DNA of 64,000 bases, taken from Fusobacterium sp. (GTDB taxonomy: Bacteria > Fusobacteriota > Fusobacteriia > Fusobacteriales > Fusobacteriaceae). The position numbers and the translations under genes were made by a program. A model generated the notes under the pieces. The model ran no database searches, was not told the origin of the DNA, and saw nothing but the letters and a program-made list of their open reading frames with translations. The stretch covers positions 62,001 through 126,000 of the forward strand of contig DXWL01000001.1 in the NCBI GenBank assembly GCA_019416865.1, given 5' to 3'. Positions within the stretch are counted from its first letter, which is position 1, and each line of letters begins with the position of its first letter. Positions 1-9,599 of the stretch are shown here, in pieces.

Positions 1-291
1 CCCCAAAAATATCTTAGAAATAACTCTGATTTAATTCTCTCCATTAAAACTCGTACATTTCTAGCATTAAATTTGTATAATGTTTAGATTATACTGCTAA
101 TATATTTTCATGTCAATAATTAATGTAGAATATTTCAACAAGTTTTTTAAAAAAAGAATTTCAAATATCTTTAGGACAGTTTTGGGGAGGCACAAGGCAT
201 ATATAAAATACACCTTGTGGCCAATTTATGAAATTTATCCTTAGAATAAAATTTTCATATTTCCTCTAAAACTTTAATTATTTAATTTTTA
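1..291. other. Left-edge intergenic DNA
   Basis: I see no credible gene. An imperfectly supported hairpin, CACAAGG (191-197) with CCTTGTG (213-219), lies downstream of the DUF3798 gene on the minus strand. It has no following U-tract, so it is at best a weak terminator or an mRNA 3' end. Confidence 0.4.
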
Positions 292-1461
292 TTATCTGAT
301 ATCAAAATATTTTTCAGGAACTTCCACATCAGTCATATGTAAGTATCCTTTACCAAATACATAAGTATCTTGATATATCAGAATGTAGTTATCTCTTTCA
401 ACACCATTTACATCTACAAGGTAACTTCCGTTCCATCCTGCACCAGGTGTATTTGCTTTTAATGTGTTCATAACTGCATCAAAATCTAAAATATCGCATT
501 TTCCTTCTATAACATTAACAGCATGATCTCCCATTGCTTGAGCAACACTGAAGTTATATGAATAAGCCCATGTTCCCATTCTTCCTGCTGCACCTTTATC
601 AGATACAACTTTTTCTACTTTCTTAAGAATAGCTGGCCAATTTCCTTTTTCATTGTCATTAAAATCAATTCCTAAAGCTCCAGGGTATCCCATTGTTGGA
701 GAAGGAAGGTCAGCTTCTACAAAGTATCCTCCATCTTCAGCTATTCTTTTTAAAAGAGGCTCTGTATGAGCATCATTTGTTGCAAAGAATGCTGTTTTCT
801 TACCATATTTTTGAAGCCAGTTAGGTACTTGTTCCAAAATATATTGTTGAGCTCCTGCAACTCCAACATCACTTACTGGATCTGGAGCAGAAACATCTAT
901 AAATTCCATTCCTAAATCTTTTGCTGTTTCAGCCATTATATTTCTTCTTCTTGATAACATTTCATAGCTCAAGTGTCTTGGGAAAGATACATGAACAAAT
1001 TTTTCTGCTCCCATATCTTGAGCAGCCTTAACAATCAGATATCCTCTTGCTATTGCATCAGGATAAAGTGCTAAATCTGAAACATCAGCTATCATTTCAG
1101 GATCTTCATGGGCTGTATTTGCCATCAAAATAATGTCAGGTCTTTTATCCCTTATTCTTCTAAATGCTTCAACAGTTCCTGGAACTGCCTCTGTCATAAT
1201 TACTGCTTTCATTTCAGGGTCATCTGCCAAAGAAACTATTTGAGAAATTGTTGTTTCCATCTCCTGCATAAAGTTATCTGGATATGTAATATGAACCACT
1301 TTTCCACCCTTATCAGCAGCTCCATACTTAGCCATTACAGCTTCTGCTCCTCTTAAAGAATCTTCCGACTGTGATACTGTTCCACTGACTACTCCTATAT
1401 GATAAGCAAAACTTACTGCTGAAATTGCAGTCATAAACATCGCTACTAAAGACTTTTTCAT
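292..1461 (-). CDS. DUF3798 secreted substrate-binding-like protein
   Basis: A protein of about 389 residues with a clear signal peptide (MKKSLVAMFM...SFA) followed by a periplasmic-binding-protein-like fold (HIGVVSGTVSQSEDSLRGAE; alternating strand-helix segments). I recognise it as a DUF3798 protein, a family of exported or lipoprotein-like solute-binding proteins common in fusobacteria and clostridia; the ligand is unknown. I start it at the second in-frame ATG (1461) because GGGAGGG overlaps the earlier ATG at 1476 and sits correctly spaced for the later one. No permease or ATPase is adjacent. It has its own consensus promoter upstream and is a single-gene unit. Confidence 0.85.
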   Translation of the reverse strand: MKKSLVAMFMTAISAVSFAYHIGVVSGTVSQSEDSLRGAEAVMAKYGAADKGGKVVHITYPDNFMQEMETTISQIVSLADDPEMKAVIMTEAVPGTVEAFRRIRDKRPDIILMANTAHEDPEMIADVSDLALYPDAIARGYLIVKAAQDMGAEKFVHVSFPRHLSYEMLSRRRNIMAETAKDLGMEFIDVSAPDPVSDVGVAGAQQYILEQVPNWLQKYGKKTAFFATNDAHTEPLLKRIAEDGGYFVEADLPSPTMGYPGALGIDFNDNEKGNWPAILKKVEKVVSDKGAAGRMGTWAYSYNFSVAQAMGDHAVNVIEGKCDILDFDAVMNTLKANTPGAGWNGSYLVDVNGVERDNYILIYQDTYVFGKGYLHMTDVEVPEKYFDIR

Positions 1462-1568
1462 AAATATCCCTCCCATATCGTATAATCTTTAAAATTAAAT
1501 GATTCAATTTGTATTGTTCATTTTTTTAGTACTGCAGTTACTGTAAAGCAATCAATTAATTATGTGAG

Positions 1569-1597
1569 ATTATACTCCTTATTATCTTCAATGTCAA
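1569..1597 (-). promoter_or_regulatory. Sigma-70 promoter of the DUF3798 gene
   Basis: On the minus strand TTGACA (1592-1597) is followed after exactly 17 bases by TATAAT (1569-1574), a perfect consensus promoter about 100 bases upstream of the DUF3798 start. Strong constitutive expression of this exported protein is inferred. Confidence 0.8.
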
Positions 1598-1751
1598 TAT
1601 AAAGAGTGATATATATTTTTCCTAACCTATATCTATTTTTTAAATGTTTCTTTAATTTATTATTTTTAAATATTTTAAGAATAGAATTTTCTTTACTGAT
1701 CTTAAAAAAATTGTATTTTTTATCTTTTTTTTAATATTTTACTTCTAAAAT

Positions 1752-2606
1752 TTATTCTATATCTAAAGGAACCTTTCTTACAGGAGCAGGAAATGCCTTG
1801 TCCAATGCTCTTAAATCATCATTGTCCAGTTTTATTTTAAGACACTCTATATTCTGTTTCATATGTTCAAGTTTAGATGCTTTAGGTATAGCCAACATAT
1901 TATTCTGACTTAATACAAAACATAAAAGTACCTGCATTGGAGTTATCTTATGCTTTGCTGCAATTTTTTTCACTGTTTCTGATTCCAAAAGCTGTCCTCT
2001 AAGTCTTCCCCCTTGTGCTAAAGGACAATATGCTATTGTTGCAATATTATTTCTGTCTGTAAAAGGTTTTAAAGAATACTCTATACCTCTTGAACCAAGA
2101 TGATAAAGCACTTGATTTACACGACAATTTTCTCCTTCAGAAAGATTTACTATCTCTTCCATATCATCTATATCCATGTTAGATACTCCCCAACGACGAA
2201 TTTTTCCTCTTCTTACAAGCTCTTCCATACATTCAATAGTTTCTTCAAAAGGTATCATTCCCCTCCAATGAAGAAGATATAGATCTAAATAATCTGTCCC
2301 TAATCTTTCCAAAGTTTTTTCACAAGCTTGAAAAATTCTTCCTCTTCCTGCATTGCTTGGAAGAACTTTTGAAATTATAAAAAGTTTTTCTCTGTCATAT
2401 CCCTTAATTGCTTCACCTACAAGAAGTTCACTTCTTCCGTTTCCATACATTTCTGCTGTATCTATTGTTGTTACACCATTATCTATTGCATATCTTATAC
2501 TTTTTATCTCTTCTTCTCTAGCTCTTTGAGAATCCCCCATATACCATGTTCCTATTCCTAAATTTCCTAATTCTGTTCCATCTGATAAAACTACTTTTTT
2601 ATTCAT
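1752..2606 (-). CDS. Aldo/keto reductase
   Basis: A 284-residue NADPH-dependent aldo/keto reductase of the compact bacterial 2,5-diketogluconate-reductase-like type. Visible features are the N-terminal GIGTWYMG strand, DTAEMYGNGRSE containing the catalytic Tyr, LLHWRG, a substrate-loop GVSNMD motif and C-terminal IPKASK, which contacts the cofactor 2'-phosphate in this family. The start is preceded by GAGGAGG. It lies 17 bases downstream of a D-2-hydroxyacid dehydrogenase and is probably co-transcribed with it. Physiological substrate is unknown; a sugar-acid or oxo-acid carbonyl is a reasonable guess from the neighbourhood. Confidence 0.9.
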   Translation of the reverse strand: MNKKVVLSDGTELGNLGIGTWYMGDSQRAREEEIKSIRYAIDNGVTTIDTAEMYGNGRSELLVGEAIKGYDREKLFIISKVLPSNAGRGRIFQACEKTLERLGTDYLDLYLLHWRGMIPFEETIECMEELVRRGKIRRWGVSNMDIDDMEEIVNLSEGENCRVNQVLYHLGSRGIEYSLKPFTDRNNIATIAYCPLAQGGRLRGQLLESETVKKIAAKHKITPMQVLLCFVLSQNNMLAIPKASKLEHMKQNIECLKIKLDNDDLRALDKAFPAPVRKVPLDIE

Positions 2607-2623
2607 AAAATTTCCTCCTCTAT

Positions 2624-3589
2624 TTATTTTACAAATTTTCTATATCCTGTTTGAAAATCCACTAGATTTTTCATAGGTTTATTTCCATAATAAGATTTTA
2701 AATTATCTATTGCTATATTTCTTATCCTTTCAAGAGTTTCTTTTAAATGATACCCTCCTGATACATGAGGTGTTATCAATATATTTTTTGCATCCCACAG
2801 AGGACTGTCCTTTGGAAGAGGCTCTATATCTGTTACATCTATCCCTGCTCCTCCAATTTTTCCACTGTTTAATGCTTCACATAGATCCAAACTGTTTACT
2901 GTACTTCCTCTTCCTACATTTAAAAATAAGGAACTTCTTTTCATTTTGCTGAATTTCGAACCATCAAAAAGATTTGTAGTTTCTTTAGTTTCTGGAAGAG
3001 AAACAGCCACTATATCAAATTTAGGAAGTATCTCTTCAAGTTCCTCCATCTGATACATCTCTTCAATATATGAAGGAGTTTCTGTTTTGTGTCTTTTTAT
3101 TCCATATACTCTGCTTCCAAGAGCATACATCTTTTTGGCAAACTCTCCCCCTATATCTCCAAGACCTACCACAAGAGTTTTAGAACCATATATAGATAAA
3201 ACCTCTCCTTCATCTTTCCAAAGATGATTTTTTTGATTTTCTGCATAAAGACAGATTTTTTTCTGAAGTGCCAGTACCATAGCCAACATATGTTCAGATA
3301 TTGCTAAGCCATAAGCACCTGTTGCATTAGTAAGAATCACACCCTCTTTCAGCACACCTTTTTCTGTATAGTTATTTGCTCCTGCACTGTTAAGCTGTAT
3401 CCATTTTAAATTTTTACTTTCCTTTAAAATTTTTACAGGTACATTTCCTAAGATTATATCTGCCTGATATATATCTTCCTTAGTAACTTCACTGGCAGGA
3501 CAATATTTTATTTCAGCATCAAAAGCTATTTCTTTTATCTCTCTTTTATGTTTTTCTTCCATAGGTATAGTAACTAATATTTTTCTCAT
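2624..3589 (-). CDS. D-2-hydroxyacid dehydrogenase family oxidoreductase
   Basis: A 321-residue NAD(P)-dependent D-2-hydroxyacid dehydrogenase. The nucleotide-binding GLGDIG motif lies at residues 142-147, and the family's catalytic triad is visible as Arg227 (NVGRG), Glu256 (DIEPLP) and His275 (TPHVSGG). This family interconverts 2-oxo acids and D-2-hydroxy acids such as glyoxylate/glycolate or hydroxypyruvate/D-glycerate. Next to a glycerate kinase and aldarate genes, a hydroxypyruvate or glyoxylate reductase role is plausible but not proven. It is transcribed before the aldo/keto reductase and is separated from the glycerate kinase operon by a strong terminator. Confidence 0.88.
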   Translation of the reverse strand: MRKILVTIPMEEKHKREIKEIAFDAEIKYCPASEVTKEDIYQADIILGNVPVKILKESKNLKWIQLNSAGANNYTEKGVLKEGVILTNATGAYGLAISEHMLAMVLALQKKICLYAENQKNHLWKDEGEVLSIYGSKTLVVGLGDIGGEFAKKMYALGSRVYGIKRHKTETPSYIEEMYQMEELEEILPKFDIVAVSLPETKETTNLFDGSKFSKMKRSSLFLNVGRGSTVNSLDLCEALNSGKIGGAGIDVTDIEPLPKDSPLWDAKNILITPHVSGGYHLKETLERIRNIAIDNLKSYYGNKPMKNLVDFQTGYRKFVK

Positions 3590-3634
3590 AACAGCTCCTT
3601 TTAAATATAGTTTATATATTCAAATTATATAAAA

Positions 3635-3659
3635 AAGAGGCTGTCTGAAACAGCCTCTT
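3635..3659 (-). terminator. Intrinsic terminator of the garR-aldolase-garK operon
   Basis: A ten-base-pair stem, AAGAGGCTGT (3635-3644) with ACAGCCTCTT (3650-3659), is followed on the minus strand by TTTTTATAT. It sits about ten bases after the glycerate kinase stop codon and separates that operon from the downstream dehydrogenase gene. Confidence 0.85.
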
Positions 3660-3669
3660 ATTAACACAT

Positions 3670-4815
3670 TTAAAATTTCTTTCCAATCATAAATGCTCTT
3701 ATTGCCTTTTCACCTGTAAACTCAAGAAGCTCTCCCACATCTTTTATTGCTTTATCAAGGCTCATAGGTTCATTAATAATATCCAGTACTAAATCTATTC
3801 CATTTTTATAGATCTCTTCAAGATCTCTTGCAGAACTTCCTACCACAGCAATAACTGGTATATTATATTTTTTAGCCAATTTTGCTATTCCTACAGGAGC
3901 TTTTCCACATACAGACTGGTTGTCTATTCTTCCCTCTCCTGTAATAACAAGATCTGCATCTTTAAGAGTTTCCTCCAAATTTATAAGATCCATTATTTTT
4001 ACTATTCCCTCTTTAAATTCTGCTTTGCAGACACTTAGAAGTGCATACCCAAGCCCTCCTGCTGCTCCGCTTCCTGGATGATTAGAATAGTCTTTTCCAG
4101 ATATTTCATCTATTATATTCCCATAATTTCTTAAAATGCTGTCAAGTTCTTTTACACCTTCAGGAGTTGCTCCCTTTTGAGGACCAAATATATAGGAAGC
4201 TCCATTTTCTCCACAAAGAGTATTACGAACATCTGATAAAACCGTAATTTTAGCTTCTGCTACTCTTTTGTCAAAATTTGAAAGATCTATTCTTTTTAAC
4301 TTTTTAAGTTCTGTAGGAGTATATCCTATTTTATTTCCTTCAGCATCATAGAACTCTGCCCCTAATGAAACAAGCATTCCTGCTCCCCCATCATTTGTGG
4401 CACTTCCTCCAACACCTATATAAATCTCTCTTATTCCTCTGTCAAGTACAGCTTTTAAAACCTCTCCAACACCATATGTACTGGCTGCAAAAGGATTTAG
4501 TTCTTCACGTTTTACAAGATTTATTCCTGATGCTTCTGCCATCTCCATTACAGCAATTTTATCATCTAAAATTCCATATCTGGCATTTACTTCTGCTCCA
4601 AGAGGACCATGAACTTTTTCAAACATATATTTTCCAGAAGCAGATTCAACAATAGCTTCTACTGTTCCCTCGCCTCCATCAGCAATAGCAACTTTTTTTA
4701 CGAAAGCATCTTTGCATATATGTTTTATTCCCTTTTCAATATATTCAGAAACCTCTTTTGAAGTTGCACTCCCTTTGAAAGAATCTACAGCAACTACTAT
4801 TTTCATATTTTTCAT
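3670..4815 (-). CDS. garK: Glycerate kinase
   Basis: A 381-residue protein of the type I (GarK/GlxK) glycerate kinase family, which phosphorylates D-glycerate (to 2-phosphoglycerate in the E. coli enzymes). The N-terminal VVAVDSFKGSATS, the IADGGEGTVEA segment and GVGGSATNDGGAGM are family signatures, and the length matches the family. The gene follows the aldolase by four bases and ends the operon garR-aldolase-garK, catalysing the last step of aldarate breakdown. The glycerate product of the mannosylglycerate hydrolase encoded at 24.2 kb could enter here too. The start at 4815 has AGAGGT upstream; an ATG three codons later is an alternative. Confidence 0.92.
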   Translation of the reverse strand: MKNMKIVVAVDSFKGSATSKEVSEYIEKGIKHICKDAFVKKVAIADGGEGTVEAIVESASGKYMFEKVHGPLGAEVNARYGILDDKIAVMEMAEASGINLVKREELNPFAASTYGVGEVLKAVLDRGIREIYIGVGGSATNDGGAGMLVSLGAEFYDAEGNKIGYTPTELKKLKRIDLSNFDKRVAEAKITVLSDVRNTLCGENGASYIFGPQKGATPEGVKELDSILRNYGNIIDEISGKDYSNHPGSGAAGGLGYALLSVCKAEFKEGIVKIMDLINLEETLKDADLVITGEGRIDNQSVCGKAPVGIAKLAKKYNIPVIAVVGSSARDLEEIYKNGIDLVLDIINEPMSLDKAIKDVGELLEFTGEKAIRAFMIGKKF

Positions 4816-4819
4816 AAGC

Positions 4820-5719
4820 TTACCTCTTTAATAAACCAGCTTCATCCATTTTTCCAGCCATAAAATCTACTACAGCTTCTTTCGATGGAAGAGTAGGTTT
4901 AATTGGTGCTCCAACATTCATTTTATTTATGTTTGCCATATCTTTAGCTGCTACAGGGAAACTTGCTTTATCCATTGATAATCTTACAGGATTTAATTTA
5001 AATTGAAGTTCAAGAGATTCTTTTAAGTTTCCTTCTGCAAATTTATTATATATTGATGTTACTAATTCTGGGAATATGTTGGCAGTAGTACATACTCCTC
5101 CAACTGCTCCTATTGTTAATGAAGAATAAATTAATGTGTCTTTTCCTCCAAATACTTTGAATCCAAGATCTCTTGTTCTTCTTATAAATTCAAGAACTTG
5201 GTTGATATCTCCACTTGAATCTTTAATACCAACAATATTTTTTACCTCTCTTGCAAGTTTTTCTACTAAATCAGCAGAAAGAGTATATCCTATTCTTGGA
5301 TTATTATAAATTAATAGAGGAAGGTCTCCTATTGATTCTGCTACTGTTTTATAGTGTAAAAACAGCTCATCCTCTGTAGGTTTTAAAAACATTGGCTGTA
5401 AAAGTGCAATTCCGTCAACTCCAAGTCTTTTTCCAAGTTGAGCAAGTTTTACACATTTAGAAGTTCTTATAGCTCCAACTCCCATTATTACAGGAACTCT
5501 TCCATTAACTTCTTCTAAAATAACTTTTGTTATTTTTTCATAATCCTCTTCATCAAACATATAAAATTCGCTGTTGCTTCCGTGTGCAAGTATTCCGCTT
5601 ACACCACCGTCTATTACAAAGTTAACTTGTTTTCTTAATTTTTCTATGTCCACATTTTCATTCTCATCAACTGGAGTGATAATTGGAACATATATCCCTT
5701 TCAACAAACTTAAATCCAT
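4820..5719 (-). CDS. DapA-family aldolase, probable 2-keto-3-deoxyglucarate aldolase
   Basis: A 299-residue class I aldolase of the dihydrodipicolinate synthase/N-acetylneuraminate lyase superfamily. The Schiff-base lysine is Lys166 (GIKDSSG) and the catalytic Tyr is Tyr138 (YNNP). The usual GTTGE carboxylate-binding loop reads GSNSE at residues 48-51, so the substrate differs from that of DapA. It lies between garR and garK, so by context it should split 5-keto-4-deoxy-D-glucarate to pyruvate and tartronate semialdehyde, the step done in E. coli by the unrelated HpcH-family GarL. The alternative, a decarboxylating KdgD-type dehydratase, is less likely because no oxoglutarate-semialdehyde dehydrogenase is nearby. 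Confidence 0.85.
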   Translation of the reverse strand: MDLSLLKGIYVPIITPVDENENVDIEKLRKQVNFVIDGGVSGILAHGSNSEFYMFDEEDYEKITKVILEEVNGRVPVIMGVGAIRTSKCVKLAQLGKRLGVDGIALLQPMFLKPTEDELFLHYKTVAESIGDLPLLIYNNPRIGYTLSADLVEKLAREVKNIVGIKDSSGDINQVLEFIRRTRDLGFKVFGGKDTLIYSSLTIGAVGGVCTTANIFPELVTSIYNKFAEGNLKESLELQFKLNPVRLSMDKASFPVAAKDMANINKMNVGAPIKPTLPSKEAVVDFMAGKMDEAGLLKR

Positions 5720-5756
5720 TTAAAATCCTCCCAAACTTTTCTCATCAAATAAATTA

Positions 5757-6647
5757 TTAGTCTTTTTTACCAACAGTGATGTTGTTTATTTTTTCATAAT
5801 AGTTTAGTAAAGCTGAGTGGTCTTTTTTCTCTCTTCCGTCTATTTTAAGAGATTGCATCATTTCCATAACTTGAGCTGTTAATGGTAGAGATACATTGAT
5901 TGAGTGAGATGTATCAAGTGCATTTTGTAAGTCTTTTATGTGTAATTCAATTCTGAATCCTGGTTCAAAGTTTCTTGATAACATCATTGGAGCTTTTGCG
6001 TTCATTACTGTACTTCCTGCAAGTCCTCCTCTTATAGCTTCAAATACTAATTGTGGATCTACTCCTGCTTTTTCACAAAGTACAAAAGCTTCACTTAGAG
6101 CTGCAATGTTTACAGCAACTATCATTTGGTTAGCAAGTTTTGTTGTATTTCCTGCTCCAACTGCTCCTGTTCTTACTACTGAACCTGCCATAGATTTCAT
6201 TAAATCATAATATTTATCAAATAATTCTTGTTCTCCTCCAACCATTACAGATATTGTTCCGTCGATAGCTTTTGGTTCTCCTCCTGATACTGGAGCATCT
6301 AAGAATCCTACATTGATTTCTGCTAATTTAGCTGCGATATTTTGGCTTTCTACTGGGTTTATAGAACTCATGTCTATTACAACTGAACCTGCTTTTAATC
6401 CTTCAGCTGCTCCATTTGCATCAAATAAAGCTGATTTAACATGAGGTGAGTTTGGAAGCATAGTGATTAAAACATCACAGTTTTCTCCAACTTCTTTTCC
6501 TGATTTTGCTGCTTTTGCACCACAAGATACTAAATCTTCAACTGCTGCTGTATTAAAATCAAAAACAGTTACTTCATATCCTGCTTTTAAAACATTTTTA
6601 CACATTGGTCTTCCCATTATTCCTAATCCGATAAATCCTACTTTCAT
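5757..6647 (-). CDS. garR: Tartronate semialdehyde reductase
   Basis: A 296-residue 2-hydroxy-3-oxopropionate reductase of the beta-hydroxyacid dehydrogenase family. It shows the N-terminal NAD(P)-binding GLGIMG, the substrate-binding DAPVSGG motif (about residues 117-123) and catalytic Lys about residue 170 (GNTTKLANQ). It reduces tartronate semialdehyde to D-glycerate. I start at 6647: the upstream ATG at 6659 lies inside the Shine-Dalgarno GGAGG that serves the later ATG. It is the first gene of the operon with the aldolase and glycerate kinase, and is transcribed divergently from cdaR. Confidence 0.92.
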   Translation of the reverse strand: MKVGFIGLGIMGRPMCKNVLKAGYEVTVFDFNTAAVEDLVSCGAKAAKSGKEVGENCDVLITMLPNSPHVKSALFDANGAAEGLKAGSVVIDMSSINPVESQNIAAKLAEINVGFLDAPVSGGEPKAIDGTISVMVGGEQELFDKYYDLMKSMAGSVVRTGAVGAGNTTKLANQMIVAVNIAALSEAFVLCEKAGVDPQLVFEAIRGGLAGSTVMNAKAPMMLSRNFEPGFRIELHIKDLQNALDTSHSINVSLPLTAQVMEMMQSLKIDGREKKDHSALLNYYEKINNITVGKKD

Positions 6648-6734
6648 TTTTACCTCCATATATTTTATTAGTTGTTGTGTTTTATATTATATTTCTTATT
6701 ATGTCTTATTTTAAACTAATTATCTCTCTTATTC

Positions 6735-6791
6735 AATGTTATGCAGAACATTATTTTTCTCTATTTTTTATTTTTTTTGTTATATATAACA
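6735..6791. promoter_or_regulatory. Candidate operators in the garR-cdaR divergent region
   Basis: Two dyads lie in the 213-base divergent region: AATGTT-ATGCAG-AACATT (6735-6752) and the perfect 14-base palindrome TGTTATATATAACA (6778-6791). CdaR-type sugar-diacid regulators control their neighbours, so these are candidate CdaR sites. That assignment is inference; AT-rich sequence produces palindromes by chance. Confidence 0.4.
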
Positions 6792-6860
6792 TATTTTTTT
6801 GTATTTTTTATTTTAATATGATAATATTAACTTAAGATATTTATTTTAAAGGGGTGAAAT

Positions 6861-7970
6861 ATGAATATTCCTACTGATATTGCTTTAAAAATTGTTAAAG
6901 ATATGAAAGATATTATTAATCAAGATTTAAATTTTATTAATACAGACGGATATATTATTGCAAGTACTGATAGAAAAAGAATCGGACAAATACATGAGGC
7001 TTCTTTAAAATGTATTTCCACAAACAGTGATGTTGTAATAAACAGTGATACAGAGTATGCAGGAAGTAAAAAAGGAATAAATATCCCTGTCCATCTTAAC
7101 AATGAAATTGTTGGAGTTATTGGAATTACTGGAGATAGAAAAGATGTGGAAAGATTTGGTAAAATTATAAAATCTATGACAGAGATTCTTGTAAAAGAAG
7201 CATGGCTTAAGGAACTTTCTATAAAAAAAAGAGAACAAAATAGAAATATTATTGAAACTATGCTTTTTGGTAATTATAAAAATATAGAGTTTTACACTTC
7301 TCTTTCTTTCCCATACACAGTTATTATTGGAAATATTAACAATAATTTTAAAGATAATAATGATCTTTATAAAATTTTAGAAACTTTTTTGGCTAGGAAT
7401 AAAAAAAATATTTTTGCTATTACTTCTGATCAAATTATTATATTCTTAAATTCAGATAAAAAAAATTATATTGAAGAGTTTATCTCTGCAATACAAAAAA
7501 ATCTTTCTGAATCTTTAAAATTTGATTTTAAATTTGGTATAGGTGAACCTGCCAAATCTCCAAAAGATTTTATAACTTCATATTCTGAAGCAAAAAATGC
7601 TCTAAAATATGCTCTTAATTTTAATACAGATAAAAAATATCTTCTTTATTCAGAATTAGATTTGGGAATTCTTCTTCCAAATATCAGCCAGGAAAAAATT
7701 TTTGAATTCACAAATAAAGTTATTGGAATGCTGGATAAAGATGAATTCTGTTCTTTCTATGAAATTTTTAATGCTTATAAAAAGAATAATGGCAGTATAA
7801 AAAATGCATCTGCTGAACTTTTTATGCATAAAAACACTCTTCAATATCAACTGAACAAAATAGAAAAACTCACAGGATATGATCCTAGAAATCTTAAAGA
7901 TTTTTCTATTTTAGATCTCGCATTTACTCTTAGAAACTTTAATTTATATAAAGAGAAAGAGCAGTTTTAA
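6861..7970 (+). CDS. cdaR: CdaR-family sugar diacid regulator
   Basis: A 369-residue transcription factor with an N-terminal sugar-diacid recognition domain (residues 1 to about 130; MNIPTDIALKIVKDM, a PAS-like sensor for glucarate, galactarate or glycerate in E. coli CdaR). A central GGDEF-like/linker region follows, then a C-terminal PucR-type helix-turn-helix (about residues 305-360, NASAELFMHKNTLQYQLNKIEKLTG). RBS AAAGGGGTG precedes the ATG. It lies between garR and gudD and is the expected activator of the aldarate genes. The gene ends inside its own terminator hairpin. Confidence 0.93.
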   Translation: MNIPTDIALKIVKDMKDIINQDLNFINTDGYIIASTDRKRIGQIHEASLKCISTNSDVVINSDTEYAGSKKGINIPVHLNNEIVGVIGITGDRKDVERFGKIIKSMTEILVKEAWLKELSIKKREQNRNIIETMLFGNYKNIEFYTSLSFPYTVIIGNINNNFKDNNDLYKILETFLARNKKNIFAITSDQIIIFLNSDKKNYIEEFISAIQKNLSESLKFDFKFGIGEPAKSPKDFITSYSEAKNALKYALNFNTDKKYLLYSELDLGILLPNISQEKIFEFTNKVIGMLDKDEFCSFYEIFNAYKKNNGSIKNASAELFMHKNTLQYQLNKIEKLTGYDPRNLKDFSILDLAFTLRNFNLYKEKEQF

Positions 7971-7984
7971 AAACTGCTCTTTCT
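7954..7984 (+). terminator. Terminator overlapping the cdaR stop codon
   Basis: The 15-base-pair stem 7954-7968 / 7970-7984 (AGAAAGAGCAGTTTT and its complement) spans the TAA stop of cdaR. The descending arm ends in a short T-rich stretch. The dyad also reads toward the convergent gudD gene, so it may work in both directions. Confidence 0.75.
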
Positions 7985-8027
7985 TTAATAGTTTAGGATT
8001 ATAAAATGTATGTACTATTCAACTTAA

Positions 8028-9353
8028 TTATCTTACAAGACATGGTTTTTTGTTATCAAATTTCCAATCTTTTATTAAATATTGCATTGCTACAGAGTCA
8101 TCTCTTGCACCAAGATTTTTTTCTACATATAATTTGTGAGCTGCCATGATTTTATCCATGTCTATCTCTATTCCAAGTCCTGGTACATCTTTTGGAACTG
8201 TTATCTCTCCGTTTACTATTTTATGTGCATTTTTAGTTAGATCTTGTCCATCTTGCCAAATCCAGTGAGTATCAATAGCTGTAATATTTCCAGGAACTGC
8301 TGCTGCTACATGGCTGAACATTGCAAGAGATATATCAAAGTGGTTATTTGAATGAGATCCCCAAGTTAAACCAAATTCATTACACATTTGTCCTACTCTT
8401 ACTGAACCTTCCATTGTCCAGAAATGTGGATCTGCAAGAGGGATAGAAACACTGTTTAGAGCTACAGAGTGCTGCATTTGTCTCCAATCAGTAGCTATCA
8501 TATTTGTTGCTGTTGGAAGTCCTGTTGCTTTTCTGAATTCAGCCATAACTTCTCTTCCTGAGAATCCATCTTCAGCTCCGCAAGGATCTTCTGCATAAGC
8601 AAGGATTCCGTGCATATCTTTACATAAAGATACTGCTTCTTTTAATGACCATGCTCCATTTGGATCAAGAGTAATTCTTGCTTCTGGGAATGCTTCATGA
8701 AGTGCTTTTATAGCTTTTATTTCTTCTTTACCTTCTAAAACTCCACCTTTTAATTTGAAATCTTCAAATCCATATCTTGCATGAGCTGCTTTTGCAAGAG
8801 CTACTATTTTTTCAGGAGTCATTGCTTCATCTCTTCTAATTCTTCCCCATTCATCAGAATTATCATCTCCTGCTAAATATGGAAGATCAGTTTTGTTTCT
8901 GTCAGCAACATAGAAAAGGTATCCTAGAACTTTAACTTTTTCTCTTTGTTGTCCTTCACCAAGAAGTGCAGCAACTGGAACATTTAAGTATTTTCCCATA
9001 AGATCAAGAAGCGGTGCTTCAACTGCTGTCATTACATGAACTGTTGTTCTAAGGTCAAATGTTTGAGTTCCTCTTCCAGAAGAATCTCTGTCTATGAAAG
9101 TATCATGAATACTTTTTACTATATTTTTATATTCTCCAATGCTTCTTCCTACTACTAAAGATTTAGCATCTTCAAGAGTTTTTCTTATTTTTTCTCCTCC
9201 AGGAACTTCTCCAACTCCGATTTCTCCATTGTCAGCTTTTAATATAACTATATTTCTTGTGAAATATGGTCCATGAGCTCCGCTTAGGTTTAAAAGCATA
9301 CTGTCATATCCTGCAACTGGAATTACATTCATTTCAATAATTTTAGGTGTCAT
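8028..9353 (-). CDS. gudD: Glucarate dehydratase
   Basis: A 441-residue enolase-superfamily enzyme that dehydrates D-glucarate (and L-idarate) to 5-keto-4-deoxy-D-glucarate. It aligns by eye along its whole length with E. coli GudD. Catalytic residues are visible as Lys202 (DFKLKGG), metal ligands Asp230 (TLDPNGAW), Glu255 (AEDPCGAE) and Asn284 ([10 protein letters not shown]), and the catalytic His334 in SHSNNHFD. I use the ATG at 9353, preceded by AAAAAGGAG, rather than the in-frame ATG at 9389, which has no ribosome site. Its product feeds the DapA-family aldolase. It lies downstream of the tctCBA-garD operon but after a terminator. Confidence 0.96.
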   Translation of the reverse strand: MTPKIIEMNVIPVAGYDSMLLNLSGAHGPYFTRNIVILKADNGEIGVGEVPGGEKIRKTLEDAKSLVVGRSIGEYKNIVKSIHDTFIDRDSSGRGTQTFDLRTTVHVMTAVEAPLLDLMGKYLNVPVAALLGEGQQREKVKVLGYLFYVADRNKTDLPYLAGDDNSDEWGRIRRDEAMTPEKIVALAKAAHARYGFEDFKLKGGVLEGKEEIKAIKALHEAFPEARITLDPNGAWSLKEAVSLCKDMHGILAYAEDPCGAEDGFSGREVMAEFRKATGLPTATNMIATDWRQMQHSVALNSVSIPLADPHFWTMEGSVRVGQMCNEFGLTWGSHSNNHFDISLAMFSHVAAAVPGNITAIDTHWIWQDGQDLTKNAHKIVNGEITVPKDVPGLGIEIDMDKIMAAHKLYVEKNLGARDDSVAMQYLIKDWKFDNKKPCLVR

Positions 9354-9527
9354 CTTCTTCTCCTTTTTAATATCTTTCTCACTAATCATAATTTTTAATA
9401 CATTTAGTTCTGTTATAAAAATTTTTGTCTGTTTTCTTGCTTTTATTTTACTGCATTTTTATAATTAAGTGAACTTCTTCTTTTTAATACTTCTCTAAGT
9501 TTTTCTTATTGTAAAAATCCGTCTTAT

Positions 9528-9559
9528 AAAAAAGGAACAAATAAAATTGCTCCTTTTTT
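9528..9559 (-). terminator. Terminator of the tctCBA-garD-AEC operon
   Basis: The stem AAAAAAGGAACAA (9528-9540) pairs with TTGCTCCTTTTTT (9547-9559) with one mismatch and a six-base loop, with a T-tract at the 3' side on the minus strand. It follows the transporter gene ending at 9600. Confidence 0.75.
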
Positions 9560-9599
9560 AGTAATTTAAATTTTCAGTAAAATTAATATTCTATTACAT